Assembly (NCBI GenBank): GCA_947579665.1
Contig: OX388344.1
Location: forward strand, 9,356,346 to 9,420,345
Direction of reading: 5' to 3'
DNA: 64,000 nucleotides
Origin: Sympetrum striolatum
Lineage: Eukaryota; Arthropoda; Insecta; Odonata; Libellulidae
The notes under the pieces are model-generated. The model was not told the DNA's origin and did not search any database. It saw nothing but the letters and a program-made list of their open reading frames with translations. The stretch's first letter is position 1; each line of letters begins with the position of its first letter. Shown piece by piece: positions 1-12,832 of this stretch. The translations under genes and the position numbers were made by a program.

Positions 1-1288
1 GAGGCTGCACGAATAATTATATATTAAAAATTTTCTTCCCAAGAACTTAACTACTGAATATTTAGCTCTGAACTATTCATACTCCAAATTTCCACAAGAA
101 ACCAAAATATTCGGATTATTTATTCACCCCGAATAATATCATTTGAAAGAGTTAATCTATACCCTAATCTCTCCATTTCTCTGTTAATATCCTGACTTAA
201 CCATCAACCTGATTGGCTAAGGCTTTGATTTATATAAAAATAGTATCAGCTGAAAACCCAACAGTGGAACGTCCCTCCACAACCAGATAGGAACTAATTT
301 GCATGTGTACTCCTTGTTGTTCTCCGTCTGAGGGAACATGCTTCATCTAATGGTACCCACAACTTTTACAAACGGAATCACAGTTTACCTTCTTGACAAT
401 GGCCTCATTTTTATTATCAAAGCAGTATTTCTGACCTGATTTTGTATTGTTCCAAAGAAAAAATATGACAATATATTAATTTCTGGAAAAATCACTACCA
501 TTTCTAATCTCTTATAGAGAAAATAAACTTGCACTATACCAATACTTTTGCACAAAGCAGTTAAACTATTTGCAGGAAATGTTTAACACCTTAGAAAAAC
601 TGGAAAGATACGAGTGTTGATAAACAAATTAAAAATATTTGGTAAATATTTCTTTTCATCTGTAAAAATAATATTTGGGAATGATGAATGACTACAGGAA
701 GTATTTCCTAGTACTGCTAACTCCTGAATTGTAATCTGTATCCACACTTGAAACTTCAACAAAGAAGGAGATTTGCAAGCAAAAAGACAATTATCATGGA
801 TCAAGAATGTTTGAATAATATAGTTGTGTTAATTCTCTGAAATAGAGATTTTAAACTACGTATTTTTTTAATTTTCCCAGTGGCTTTTAAATTATTCTCA
901 TAATGACCTATCTCTCTGCCTTTTCTGTTCTTCTTGACATCCACATTTTCCATAAAGAAAATTGAATAATGGAATCTTCAGTTGCATCATGGGTACTCTC
1001 AGTACTCATCATGGCCAACAATTATATAAGCATTTAATTGTAAATACCTATATTTTTTCGGAAAAAGTTCACTTTTACCCAAGTTGTAGAACATTTTACT
1101 GTGTTTCCCATTTCTATGGAATACCATTGACATAATCCTAAACTGTTTCAAAACATTCCCAAATAGGGCAACTACCTTCTGAACATTTCAACCACATAAT
1201 TGGAGTGCTTATGCACTTTTTGGCAACTAAATTTCTCAGTGTGTACCAGATAAAATTTCACATATGGAAACAAACAAATCAGACTTAC
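1..1288 (-). other. Part of eRF1 intron 6 (left edge of window)
   Basis: The eRF1 reading frame stops at a splice donor at 1287-1288, and I cannot find the next conserved exon in this stretch on the minus strand. The segment is therefore read as the start of a large intron of more than 1.28 kb, in contrast to the 72-197 bp introns upstream. It is AT-rich. I see no transposon motif or convincing coding exon here; short open frames near 583-804 look like chance. Confidence 0.6.
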
Positions 1289-2786
<1,498 letters not shown>

Positions 2787-3860
2787 GTTTGCTTCCTGTA
2801 TTTTATGAATAGTCCACTATTATAACACCACAAATCCTGACTGAGTCCTGAAAGATATTCAAAGATAGCATGTCAATATGGCGCGGACCAATGCTTATCA
2901 GCCACTTAAGGGTTCACAGTTAAATTACTAAAGCATAAATACAACTTTCACTAAAATATTTACTATCGATACACTGCTTTGGCTTGATCAGCCTAATTTT
3001 TCCAACAGCGATCCATTACTGGCAAAGATACGAGAAAATAATTAGTGTCTTCATCCACGAATGCCAGACGATGATCCCACGGGACAGGAGTACCATGTGC
3101 AGAAAAGAAAGCGACGTCGAAACGTCCTCTGCAACGTGTAAAGGTAAAAAAGCAAATGGATGCGCTTCCTTCCTGAAGTGCGTTCTCAAAAGCTAGTGAA
3201 GTGCAAGATGTTATAAATATTTGTCTCCCTTAGACGCAAGACTATATGAAGATTATCATAATTATAAATTAAAGGTAAAGAATAATAAATTCATAACATC
3301 CAAGGTGAGATATTTATGTTGGTTAGGATCGTTAGGATGTATCCAAAAACAACAAAGTAACGAAACTGTACCTCCGTGTCAGCCAGGTTTCTAGGGTTTA
3401 TTGACTGTGTGTGATGTGGTGTTTTTAGTGGCAATTCCCGTTGTTTACTTTGCATATATCTGTTTCCGGAGTGATTGATTAGAATAAAATCTTTCGTTCG
3501 GTGAACTCCATTTACAATGATTTTTCTACTAATGCCTTCCTAGAACTTCATTATCCAGACGCGAATATATGCTTGAAAAGTTGCTAGATGCAGCCGGAAA
3601 ATTAGTCGAAAACCGCTAAACAGAAAAAATATCGCTTAAAACTACTTCAAAATACTTTCATATAGTTCGCTGTAAATAAAATTTCAGTTCTGTAATTAGA
3701 AAAATTTAAGTTGCTGTAAATTGTACAACTTTTAGTCGCTGTATGCAATGTTTTTTTCGTTTACAATTATTTCAGCTTTATGTTTAGTTAGAGGAGGGTC
3801 GACGGAATCAATGTGAGAGATCGTTAAAAGAAGGAAAAAGTCGGTAAATCTAACGACAAA
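2787..3860. other. Upstream flank of eRF1, no assigned gene
   Basis: This holds the eRF1 5-prime untranslated/promoter region next to 2787 and then AT-rich sequence. A plus-strand open frame at 2984-3196 includes KESDVETSSATCKG. That peptide, with its GACGTCGAAACGTC base pattern, looks like short debris seen near the ends of arthropod retroelements, but I cannot name the element. No TATA-like or other promoter element is clear enough to call. Confidence 0.3.
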
Positions 3861-3869
3861 TTTCCTTAC

Positions 3870-4215
3870 TTGGCACCTACTCTTCCGGAATCGAACCCAC
3901 GGCCATGCAAACCATGGAAACTCACAACTCGAATACGAGTGTTGAAAGTAAGAATTGATACCCCCAAGAAAGCCGGTTCCATTTCGACTATCCTTCGAAA
4001 ATAATATACAACTTATTATGCGTTACTGCTTGTGAAGTAAAGGGACAAGTTATTATGTATTTACGGGGTGAAAATTTTTTTCCCTGACGTAGCTCATCGA
4101 GATCTTTACCAAATTTGAAGTTAAATGTTGATACTCCATTTAAAATGTGCTCGCTCTTATTTCGATAAGCGGGCCTGGGTTCGATTCCAGGTGGGAGCCT
4201 ACGAGCGAAAATCAC
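3870..4215. repeat. Two tRNA-like (SINE-type) segments in opposite orientations
   Basis: A polymerase III B-box-like core GGTTCGATTCC appears on the minus strand near 3889-3901 (written as gaatcgaaccc on plus) and on the plus strand near 4179-4189. The plus-strand copy lies in a short hairpin (CCTGGGTTCGATTCCAGG), as in a T-arm, and a weak A-box-like GTAGCTCATCGAG sits about 90 bases upstream. Neither segment folds into a complete tRNA, so tRNA-derived SINE fragments are the best reading. Ends and target duplications were not found. Confidence 0.4.
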
Positions 4216-4495
4216 TTAAGTTGTCGAAGCACTTTTAACGATTGTAAGTAGGTTGAGATAGGAGAATTGGTGTAAAGATCATCTCACCTCAGTCCTGTTT
4301 TCGTATCACTTCGAATTTATCAAAGTATTGGTAACGTTGCGAATTATTTCATCATTATTCAACTTTTGATTTGATAAATAATCTAAAAATTCTGACGAAA
4401 AATGTCTTTTAAACGTCCATTAGCTTTTTAGTGCGCCTTGTGATTAAACATTTCTCTCTAAACTCTGTTTTTTTATTAAAGTTTATTCATCCTAA

Positions 4496-6499
4496 AGGCG
4501 GCCATACACGGGGAAATGTTTCCAGGAAATCTTTCCTGGAAATGTTTCCAAAAAATCCAATATGGTGGACCGGCCATACACGGGGAAATTTTTCTGGGAA
4601 TATATTTCCAGGAAATATTCCCAGTTATGGCGGATCCGCGACGTTTTGGTCTTTCTTAAGCGCAATTGCAGACATTTTTTCTTTTGCAGAATTAAATGAG
4701 AAATAATGGTCGTACGAAATCGAGATCAGTACCAAAAGAAAGGAAAATGAATAGAGACTCTTATTTTGGTCGTAGTATATTGTATTCAGGTCGAAATTAC
4801 GAGAACTAGTGCAAAATGAACGGAAGTTTACGACCAAGGCGATTGTTGAATCCGAGCTTATGCGTTTTCTCATTACAAATATTATAAAAGATGGCAATTA
4901 ACTGAGATGCCAACATTTGCAAACTGATTTATAAACAATAGGGATAAAATTATGGCGATTTAAGGAGTTTTTTGGAAATAAATCTACAAAATTAAAACTG
5001 CGACAATGAATTGTATTAAAAATTAATGAAACTACAAGCTGTAATTGTCTTTTATATTGTTACTAACATTCAAATTTTAAATTTCCGAGGTATCGAAGGG
5101 AATTAAGGCTAACAACACACCCTAATGACGTATTTGTACACGCTCACAGTTGACGTAATAGAAAAATAATGAAAAAATATATAAGCAATGATTACATAGG
5201 TATACTCATTGACAAAAGAGCCTCAGTAAAGTTCAGACTTAAAAATTCAATGAATTACGGTCGAATTTCGACCACTGAGCGATCATTAGTAAATATAAAT
5301 GATCCAAAATGCGATAAAAATATTCTTAATTCTTATCACACGCAAGATTCTCGTGAACAATTTTCGAAGGTTAAACCGTGTAAACTTACGATTAAGAATA
5401 ATATGTATTAAATAGTTGTTTTGCCAGTATTACGTGTACTTCGTTTTACTTTTACAGTACACCCTATAGCTAGGTAGTAAAAAGCGTTATTCCATTTAGA
5501 ATATACGAGGATTTTATCTCCATACCAAATTAACGGTAGGGACTTATGACAAAAATTATAAAAAGGTGGCAATTAACTGAGATGCCAACATTTGCTAACT
5601 GATTCATAAATAATAGGGATAAAATTACGGCGATTTTACGGAGTTTTTTGGAAATAAACCAAGAAAATGAAAACTGCGACAATGAATTGTATAAAGAAAT
5701 TAATGAAACTGCAGGCTGTAATTGTCCTTTTTATTGTTACTAACATTAAAATTTTAAATTTCGTAGGTATCGAAGAAGGCTAACAACACACCCTGAGTAA
5801 CTGACGTAATTGTACACTCTCACAGCTGACGTAATAGAAAAATAATGAAAAAATATATAAGCAATGATTATAAAGGTATACTCTTTGAAAAATAACCTCA
5901 GTATAGTTCAGACTTAAAAATTCAATGAATTACGGTTGAATTTCGACCACTAGTAAATATAAATGGTCCAAAAGTGTTATTCCATCGACGGTGCTCATTT
6001 CCAGTATATCCTTTTAAGATGATGGTCAATCTCGATTGATTTCATTTATTATCATAAGCGGTTTTCATATCTACATACCGTTTTATTGCATATCTATTCG
6101 TCGGTTTTACATTTCGCAAACTTGTCCATGTGATTTGGATCGAGAACGAAACCGAAAGCTTGAAATCAACAAACACCTCAAAAGGTAAACAAATCAGTGA
6201 GGACAGCAGAAAAGCAGAAGACAGCGTCCCTGCCCTACCTCAATTCTTCCCCATTGGCGTTTTCTAGGCGGAAGTCGACAGTGGCCAATGGGAATGCTCG
6301 ATACATAAGTCATGATTTCTACTTACTCAACAAGTTCTCCGTGCTGATGCCAAGGTGGCAGGATAGTCAAATATTTCCAGTTATGGCGGACTGGAAATCT
6401 GTAGAAAATAGAACATGTTCTATTTTCGACCAATCAGGAAAGAGTGTCGGCCATAACTGGAAATGTTTTCTGGAAATATTTCCCCGTGTATGGCGGCCT
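4496..6499. mobile_element. Non-autonomous PIF/Harbinger-like DNA transposon, 2.0 kb
   Basis: The left end AGGCGGCCATACACGGGG and the reverse complement of the right end, AGGCCGCCATACACGGGG, match at 17 of 18 positions. The element is flanked on both sides by TAA (4493-4495 and 6500-6502). A 3-bp TWA duplication with this type of terminus is characteristic of PIF/Harbinger elements. Inside each end lies a second, related layer (GGCCATACACGGGGAAAT near 4573; CCATAACTGGAAAT near 6450) plus many TTTCCAGGAAA-type inverted motifs. No transposase frame of useful length is present, so it must have moved, if at all, with enzymes supplied in trans. Family assignment rests on termini and duplication only. 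Confidence 0.65.
4887..5972. repeat. Direct repeat of about 415 bp inside the Harbinger-like element
   Basis: Bases about 4887-5310 and 5563-5972 are diverged direct copies. Both contain the order GGCAATTAACTGAGATGCCA, GGAGTTTTTTGGAAATAAA, CTAACAACACACCCT, GACGTAATAGAAAAATAATG and TATAAATG(A/G)TCCAAAA. The spacer is about 250 bp. No protein is encoded consistently in both copies, so this is structural sequence of the transposon rather than a gene. Confidence 0.7.
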
Positions 6500-6502
6500 T
6501 AA

Positions 6503-7261
6503 GATGTGATGTCGAGTTGTTATTATTATGGGTAAAATCTAGAAATTCACCTTATTATGATTCAAAGACAGCATTTCCTCGACAATTATTGAACGCTAAT
6601 CGACTTTGATGTTTTAATGGAAAAAGTTGGAAATGTGTTGTTTTTCAGATGCATATTTACCGTTTTTCTTTAACTTCTCCTTAGCCATTCAGCAGGACGA
6701 CCGCAGCCAAACTTCTGCTCTGCGTCTGTTGGTAACGGCTCAATGCTTGGGCATCTCCTGGCGCTTGCGTGGAAGCCAAGTGTAAGATACTTGGCTTTGA
6801 TTTCAGGACTAACTTTGGATGTGTTGATACTTGTTGAGTTGGGAGTAAATTGTTAATGAGATTGGTTATTAATAGAGTGACGATGAAGAGATAAGTCTCT
6901 AAAAGAACTGGAGTATCAAAAATCTTTAAAACGAAATATTTTAAAACTTTTATGTTAGCAAATTGTTTTAACAGGAAGATGGTGAATTTTCCGAATTGTT
7001 AATAATTGTATGCGACGGTACACTGTTTACTTTACGTAAGAAGATATAGGCAATTTTGGGCAGATAAAGAAACGTTGGCAGCTTAGCTTTGAATGTTTAT
7101 TCTTGCATAATGCAAAAATTAAAAGTAGTAGAACTGTAGCTGTACCGACAATCTACATATCATTAATTCGAAAATAATATTAACTAATTTTAGATTCACC
7201 AACAAAAACAGGATGGATAGAGACATAGGCTAAGTATGAAGATACTTCATGATGAGATATT
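6503..7261 (+). other. Intergenic; contains a GC-richer exon-like island at 6686-6781
   Basis: Most of this stretch is AT-rich with nothing recognised. The island 6686-6781 is clearly richer in G+C, is preceded by a pyrimidine tract and AG (cttctccttag), and ends at a good donor (GT|GTAAGA). At least two frames are open through most of it (for example HSAGRPQPNF and QQDDRSQTSAL). I do not recognise the peptide. It could be an internal host exon on the plus strand or transposon debris. Confidence 0.25.
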
Positions 7262-7345
7262 TCATGATGTTGTATGGCTCCAACGTTTTGGCAATAACCT
7301 CGGCTGCCATTTTCAAGGACAGTGAAGGCTGGATATGTATACAGT
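7262..7345. repeat. Penelope-type flanking repeat, copy 1
   Basis: The segment with CATGATGTTGTATGGCTCC, AATAACCTCGGCTGCCAT and GTGAAGGCTGGATATGTAT recurs in the same orientation at 8241-8342 with about three-quarters identity. The two copies bracket the reverse transcriptase/GIY-YIG remnant. This fits the pseudo-LTR arrangement that Penelope-like elements leave. Confidence 0.5.
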
Positions 7346-7404
7346 CTGGGGGACCACTTCTCGTTGGATGTTTAATTTTGCATTTATTTTCTGTTGTATG
7401 ATTT

Positions 7405-8210
7405 TCCACATTGTTAGGTTTCAGTTTTTACTGAGGGAAATTCCTTTGTCACAATTAATGCTATTTTTGTCGAGGAAGATCTCAATGATCTCCTGCTGTC
7501 CAAGTCAGATGCATCTTTCATGTTACTTCAGGCGAGTGTCAATCATCCTGCAGGTTTCTCCCATGTAAGTTGATCTGCATCTGCAGGGAACACTGGAGAC
7601 TTCAGGAAATTCTAGGCCCTGACTGGCTTGGGCATTGCATAGGATGCAGCTAAAATTTTTGTATGGTTTGTGGACCATTGTAATGTGATGTTGGCCTGAA
7701 ATTCTGATAATTTTTCCCAACAGTCGACATGTAGGGGAGGGGGCAATCGGTTTCTCCTCTTAAGGGCCCTGTTGATGTCTGTTCTCTTAAGAGTAGTATT
7801 TAGGTGTTTGAATTCTGGTTTGTAATGGCATAGGCTTGATGGACTAATGTCTAAAGAATGCCTCTGAGTTGGGCCGGATGGTGGTGGCTGCCAGCATTTA
7901 GATACCAATCTGTGATGGTTGGCTTCCAATAAACTCTATGCCCAAATTACCAATCTGATCTTCGCGTATGGAGATTGTCCAGAAAGGGCATGCAGTTTTT
8001 CTTTTCCTGCTACATCGCAAATTTTATTTTTGGGTGCTGGTTGTTCAAATGCTGTAAGAAAATATCAAGGGTTTCCTTTCCATGTGGCCAACAAAGAAGG
8101 TGTTGTACCTTTGCGTATGAGGGTGGTCGTAGCTTTCTCCTTGTAATTCTCCAATGAAAGGTTTGCCACTGCAGGGGAAAGAGGAGAGCCCATCAGAACT
8201 CTGTCAGTGC
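7405..8210 (-). pseudogene. Penelope-like retroelement: reverse transcriptase C-part plus GIY-YIG endonuclease, decayed
   Basis: Read on the minus strand from 8210 down, three broken frames give the order expected for a Penelope-like element. First is a reverse transcriptase segment with GSPLSPAVANLSLENY and, after a shift, a PHGKETLDIFLQHLNNQHP-type stretch. Next is the thumb/connector region (LNTTLKRTDINRALKRR; HITMVHKPYKNFS). Then comes the start of the GIY-YIG nuclease, VPCRCRSTYMGETCRMIDTR, around 7530-7600, followed by LDKN and SLSK remnants. The catalytic YVDD block of the reverse transcriptase is missing or unreadable, and there are several stops and frameshifts. It is inactive. The element class is fairly secure from the GIY-YIG start and the GSPLSP block in this order. 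Confidence 0.72.
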
Positions 8211-8240
8211 TCTGCTCCGGAAGTTTTCTTGGGTTATCAA

Positions 8241-8405
8241 CTGGGTCATAATGTTGGATGGTTCCGACATTTTAGCAACAACTTCTGCTGCCATTTTTAA
8301 GGATGTCGTGTGTTTGGTGAAGGCTGGGTATATACAGACACATTTATAATGTCAGTAGAGGTTGTTGTCAAATCCTTGGAACCATCCAACATCATGGCCT
8401 GGTTG
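8241..8405. repeat. Penelope-type flanking repeat, copy 2 with an inverted partial copy
   Basis: Bases 8241-8342 repeat the 7262-7345 segment in direct orientation. Immediately after, 8346-8405 carries an inverted copy (GGAACCATCCAACATCATGG is the reverse complement of CCATGATGTTGGATGGTTCC). The direct plus inverted arrangement is consistent with nested or partly duplicated Penelope termini. The downstream piece 8400-8770 has no recognised content. Confidence 0.45.
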
Positions 8406-8777
8406 ATAACCCCAGAAAATTTCCTGAACTGCTATTAATCTTTTTCCATTCCTTTCCTGTCATTAATACATTCCCTCGTGAAATTTTCTAGCTTTCCTAC
8501 CCCATAGGGCTTCGAAATTCCATTTTTTTGTACATTTTGCCTGTAAGATCTTTTTAAATTTAAGCTCAGTTTTCATCATTAGTAATATCCGAGCCTAAGT
8601 CAGCACTAGAATACATTCGCAAGTTTTTAACACTATTTCTAAACCTTTTTTAATAGCATGGTGTAATTGATTTGGTATCTGTTTTGGTGCTTAAAGAGGA
8701 TGTTGGAGATAGATTATTCCTCAGATTATTCCTCTTACAAAAGTATAAGAAATTTTGTCCTCTGTTGGTTCAATTTT

Positions 8778-9110
8778 TTAATCTAATCTTTCCAACTTTT
8801 CCCCATCTTTTCTTTGTCCTATTGAAGTATTCCAGTCTCCCTCAACAATGATGTTTTTATTGCATTGAATCCTTTCTATGACTTCTTCTATAAGTGCATA
8901 CACTAATTCTACACTTTTGTCGCTGTAATTATAAGTTGGTAAGCACACCTTAGCCCTGATTACTAGTTCACACTTAACCGACTTAACCTGGTTGCTCATT
9001 AGCTCAGTTGCTATCACAGCTTCTCCAGCTTTTTTGTCCAACGCTACTGCAACACCCTTGTGGTTAGTATTTTCCCTGTTGAAAATAACTCTACCAAAGT
9101 AGCCCTAGTA
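8778..9110 (-). pseudogene. LINE apurinic/apyrimidinic endonuclease fragment (RTE-like)
   Basis: The minus-strand frame reads GVAVALDKKAGEAVIATEL, then CLPTYNYSDKSVELVYALIE and NIIVEGDWNTSIGQRKDGE. The GDWN block is the metal-binding motif of the endonuclease/exonuclease/phosphatase fold used by non-LTR retrotransposons for target nicking. The spacing resembles RTE-type elements that are often mis-annotated as craniofacial development protein 2-like. Only about 110 residues remain, without the catalytic SDH block or any reverse transcriptase, so this is a dead fragment. It may or may not come from the same family as the 3-prime piece at 43043-43560. Confidence 0.65.
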
Positions 9111-9119
9111 TATGGGAAG

Positions 9120-10785
9120 GAGATGCCTCACTGAGAAACAGGCACTGCATGGACTACCTTTTTTCTGACACCTACCTATAGGTAAGGTCCACAGAGGTCA
9201 ATATATTGACCAGGAACAAAGTTCCAGCCAGTAAAGCTCTTTAAGAAAAAGGAACATGTAAACCCTTTGAACATGACACGGTTGTAGCATCAGGAAGGGA
9301 GATGTATGTTTTACCACACACACATAGTTTTGAAAGGTAAATCACTTAGAGGACAAGCACATTGTTTGATAATTTTCATTGTTATTCTAAATTATTATTG
9401 CTCTATTATCAAGCTAGTAATTAAAGTTAGTAAGTGGCTAAACATCATCAGTATAATAGTTTAACATTTGCTCAAAAATGAAATTTATGACATGGTGTGT
9501 ATTTATGGAGAGATTTGACCAAGATATCAATTATCCTTGAATGGAAGATCTTGAGAATAGAAATAATTGTAACATAATATGCTGCTGATAATTCCTATGA
9601 CTACTTGTACAAAGATATTTAATCCACTGCCTTATTGGTAAGCTTACCATACATACTGTTTTGACTAGAAACATCTGGGTTGATTTGTTTAGCTGTCCTA
9701 GTTAGAAGGAATTATTCCAACAAATGTAGTGGAAAGAACAGATTGCAATGAGAAAAATCACTTGAACTCAATTTTTCTTAAGCTGTGATGCTGCACTCAC
9801 TTGCTATGTCTTGAGAGAAAATGTGGAATTAACTAAGGCCAAGTCTTACGGCAACTGGATTCAAAGTTAGTAAAGTTTGCCTTAAAAATGGTAATCCATT
9901 TAGGTAACTTGGGTTCAGATGATTTATGTGTTTGACTGTATATTCTGGACAAATCTCTACACTGCCAGCAGTTTTTTTTGCCATTTAGTGGCATCATGCA
10001 AGTGGGGAAACGTAGAGGAGATGGGGATTTTGAGGGCAACTATCAGCCATACTTTTTACATAGTAACAAATTTCAATTTCTGTTTATTTTCGTTACTTTC
10101 AAAACTAAATTTTTGTTTACTCTTTACCAACAATATTATACTTTTCTGTGCATGTCCCAAGAGCCACTGCCTCTCTATTGTTGGACTAGGCCCACGTGTG
10201 CAGAAGCTTTGGAGTATCCACCACTAAAAAGACTTCGCTCGTCCAAGTCCTGTACATGGAATGAGGATTATTAGCATGATGAGGAGTGGAGATGCTCACC
10301 TATCATCTCCAAATATTAATAAAAATATTTCAAGTTTGTACAGCAATATGGCCCTATGATTATGCTTTTCATATGATTTGAAAAGGATGAATATTCCTCA
10401 TCATTCATTCCTAAGATTTAGTTAAGGAACTATCTATACTTTCAATGTATTAAACTTTTTTTGCACTTTATTTTATTTATTATTAAATTTCCATAGTACT
10501 GAAGAGAAGCTATAAGGTATTCCTGAGCTTGGAAGCTCATCAGGAGGTGCCAGATGATAGACGATTGTGTTAATAAACAAAGGAAAAATACATGATTGAG
10601 TTAAAAGCTTGTACAAAATGTTAATTCAAGAAATAAATTACAAGTAAGGTGACAAGAAACACATAAATATAATGCAGGAAATCAACGGATTACAAACCAA
10701 ACTAAAAAATATATAAGTAATGTCAAAGTATAATATTTACAAATAGTTAAGAATGTACTAAATAATTACTGAAGCAGGTAACAAG
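9120..10785 (+). other. Intergenic; possible terminal exon at about 9990-10275
   Basis: Most of 9120-9980 is AT-rich without recognised content. From about 9978 the plus strand is open to a TAG at 10274, ending in LKRLRSSKSCTWNEDY. A splice-acceptor-like tttctgtgcatgtcccaag precedes the better-looking last 40 codons (from about 10161), and AATAAA lies about 45 bases past the stop. This fits a last exon but the protein is unknown to me and other exons are not seen. 10440-10785 is AT-rich. Confidence 0.2.
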
Positions 10786-10789
10786 ATTG

Positions 10790-12445
10790 GAAAATCCACT
10801 TTTTAATTTTTTTTCTTTACCTCACCTAGCCTTTCCAGGCCATGAAGATGTAGAGGAAGTTGGTTAAAAATTATTGTAATGGCTACATTTAAATTTTGGG
10901 CACCATGATTGTTAAAGTAATGGGGTATATGATATCTGCCTCTAGGTCTTTTTACCATACTATTTTGCTGCACAATATTTTTTTGTTTATTACTAAAATA
11001 ATTATCAGCGAGTATTACATATTTGTCAAGTTGTGTAAAGGGAAGGATATCCTTTTTTATAAAGTTAGTTTTTTTCACTACTTGCTTCATTTGAGGTAAA
11101 TTTAACCATTCTATTCTGTAATTTTATTGCTCACTCAAAGTGTGTTTTGTAGGTTCCTCCCCTTATTGATATGCCATATCTTAAGGGAGATTCAGCAAGG
11201 GAGCAATACATTATTTTTCTGGTTTTTAAGGGTAACATGTCCTTGACGTAATAAAATTGATATGAGAGTTTTTTCTTTTTAATTTACGTGAAACAAAATG
11301 AACGTGCTTGTTAAATTTATCATCAATTTCGATAGCAAGGTAGTTGTGGTTTGATACTTGTTTTATATCGTGGCAATCACATGAAATAGTTTTTATATTG
11401 CTACAATTTTTCAAATGCAGGCAGAATGATTATGGAATTTTATGTGTAATCTGTCCCTTATGAGAGGCCTATTTTTTATGTCTAGTACAACTTTTATTTT
11501 CGTTAATTAATAAGTCGTTGTCATGACACCATTTTACAATCTTGTTTAGGTCTTCCCTTATGTACACTCCTGGCCAAAATTAATGCAGCACTAACCGGTC
11601 ATTAGGATCGCAAGGGAGGTGCTGCGTTAATTTTGGGCAGGACTGTTCATGGTAGATGTTTCAAAGTTTTCATGAGCAGAGAAAAGTGCAACATCATCAG
11701 CATACATAAATATTTTACAATGTTTCATTATAGAAAATATATCATTAACATATAGAATAAAGAGAAGAGGTCCTAGCACAGATCCTTGAGGAATTCCACC
11801 ATTGATGTTTTTCATTTCACTGTAGTAATTATTTAATTGGATGGTCATTTGTCTATTGCTGACATAGTTCTTAAACCAATTTAATAGCTTTCCTCTCACA
11901 CCAATTTTTTTCATTTCATTTAGCATAATGTCAAAACTGACCATGTCAAATGCCTTACTTAAGTCCAGAACAAGAATGATCACATTGTCATTTCTATCTA
12001 GATTTTTATCAATGAAATTCACAAAATCCTGCAATAAATTTTTAGTCCCCTTACTCTGTTGAAAGGCTCACTGATACTCAGAAATAAGCTTATATTTTAA
12101 GGTGTAGTTCATCAGGCTATGCGTTTCTCTAATATTTTATCAATGCAGGATAAAATAGAGATGGGTCTGAAGTTATTGAAGTCATTCTTAATTTAGCTTT
12201 TGAAATTGGTTTTACAAGAGCTATTTTTAATTCTTTTGGTAGAGTATCTTGGTTCAGGCTACAATATATAGCGTTTGTGACAAGTTTGAGTTGAGTGGTG
12301 TGATTATGTATTTTATCCTAATGTTCTCAAGTCCTGGACCTTTATTTTTTATTTCCAACACAATCTTTTTGACATTATCTATTGTTGCTTCAGGTATGAA
12401 TTGTGAGTTAGATTGATTCATGTCATCTTCTTGACTCTCACGGGG
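10790..12445 (-). pseudogene. Jockey/CR1-group LINE, 5-prime-truncated and decayed
   Basis: On the minus strand the pieces run in the right order for a LINE ORF2. 12445-12040 holds the start of the reverse transcriptase with stops (VKKIVLEIKNKGPGLENI; FRPISIL-like). 11627-12034 is a clean core with LVLDLSKAFDMV, GGIPQGSVLGPLLFILYVND and the catalytic MYADDVALFS. 11226-11414 is the thumb (QVSNHNYLAIEIDDKFNKHV). 10803-11090 is the C-terminal tail (RGRYHIPHYFNNHG, NQLPLHLHGL). The endonuclease is absent. The frame is broken between 11414 and 11627 by a short inserted element and by stops elsewhere. Its 5-prime side ends at the inverted-arm element that starts at about 12474. Confidence 0.8.
11565..11645. 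mobile_element. 81-bp Tc1/mariner-type mini-element (solo hairpin) inside the LINE
   Basis: The termini CACTCCTGGCCAAAATTAA and, on the other strand, CAGTCCTGCCCAAAATTAA form near-perfect inverted repeats that continue through GCAGCAC, leaving only about 25 bases between them. The left flank is TA and the right flank TT, consistent with a once-perfect TA duplication. The ends resemble Tc1-family termini (CTGGCCAAAATTAA). It splits the LINE reverse transcriptase and is therefore younger than it. Confidence 0.65.
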
Positions 12446-12473
12446 AGACTCTCACTTTTGTCCGGGGATTTTT

Positions 12474-12832
12474 ATGAAAATTTTGGTGGTGATTCAGGAG
12501 GTAGAGTAATAAAAAATTGTATTGGGATTTGTCTAAATGGGTCTTAGTTATTTTGCAATAATTAATTGAAAATTGGCAATCTGAGTGTAGGCAACCGCGC
12601 ATTATACTGCAGTGCTAGACTAAATCTGTAAGGAATAACCCGCTGTTTTCGAGTAATTCTCAAATATTATTTTTATTTATTTTGTTAAATATTTTCCTTC
12701 TTACTCAATGATAGACATAAGGCGGATATTTCCATTATTTCACCCGATAAACGATAGAATAACCTTATTTCAACCAAATGAACATCAATGACGGAGAGCC
12801 TTGCTAAATGTATTATGAATGAGAGTACATAA
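12474..12832. repeat. Left arm of a long inverted repeat pair (partner 17144-17700)
   Basis: This about 360-bp segment is the diverged reverse complement of 17144-17324 plus 17545-17697. Shared blocks include ACTCAGATTGCCAATTTT, ACTAAGACCCATTTAGAC, ATTATTGCAA and AATAAGGTTATTCTAT. The outer end lies at CCGGGGATTTTTATGAAAA, the inner end at GAATGAGAGTA. It could be one terminal repeat of a 5.2 kb DNA transposon or simply two copies of one repeat in opposite orientations. Confidence 0.7.

Noticed and set aside
583..804. Short minus-strand protein downstream of the eRF1 exons
   Set aside because: It is in the wrong place and frame for the next eRF1 exon and shows no eRF1 domain 3 similarity.
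2984..3196. Plus-strand gene divergent from eRF1
   Set aside because: Only 70 codons, with a KESDVETSS-type stretch that looks like retroelement debris. No host similarity or splice context is seen.
7230..7300. Hammerhead ribozyme in the Penelope flank (CATGATGAGATATTTCATGATG)
   Set aside because: The required CUGAUGA and GAAA boxes are absent; it is only a short inverted motif.
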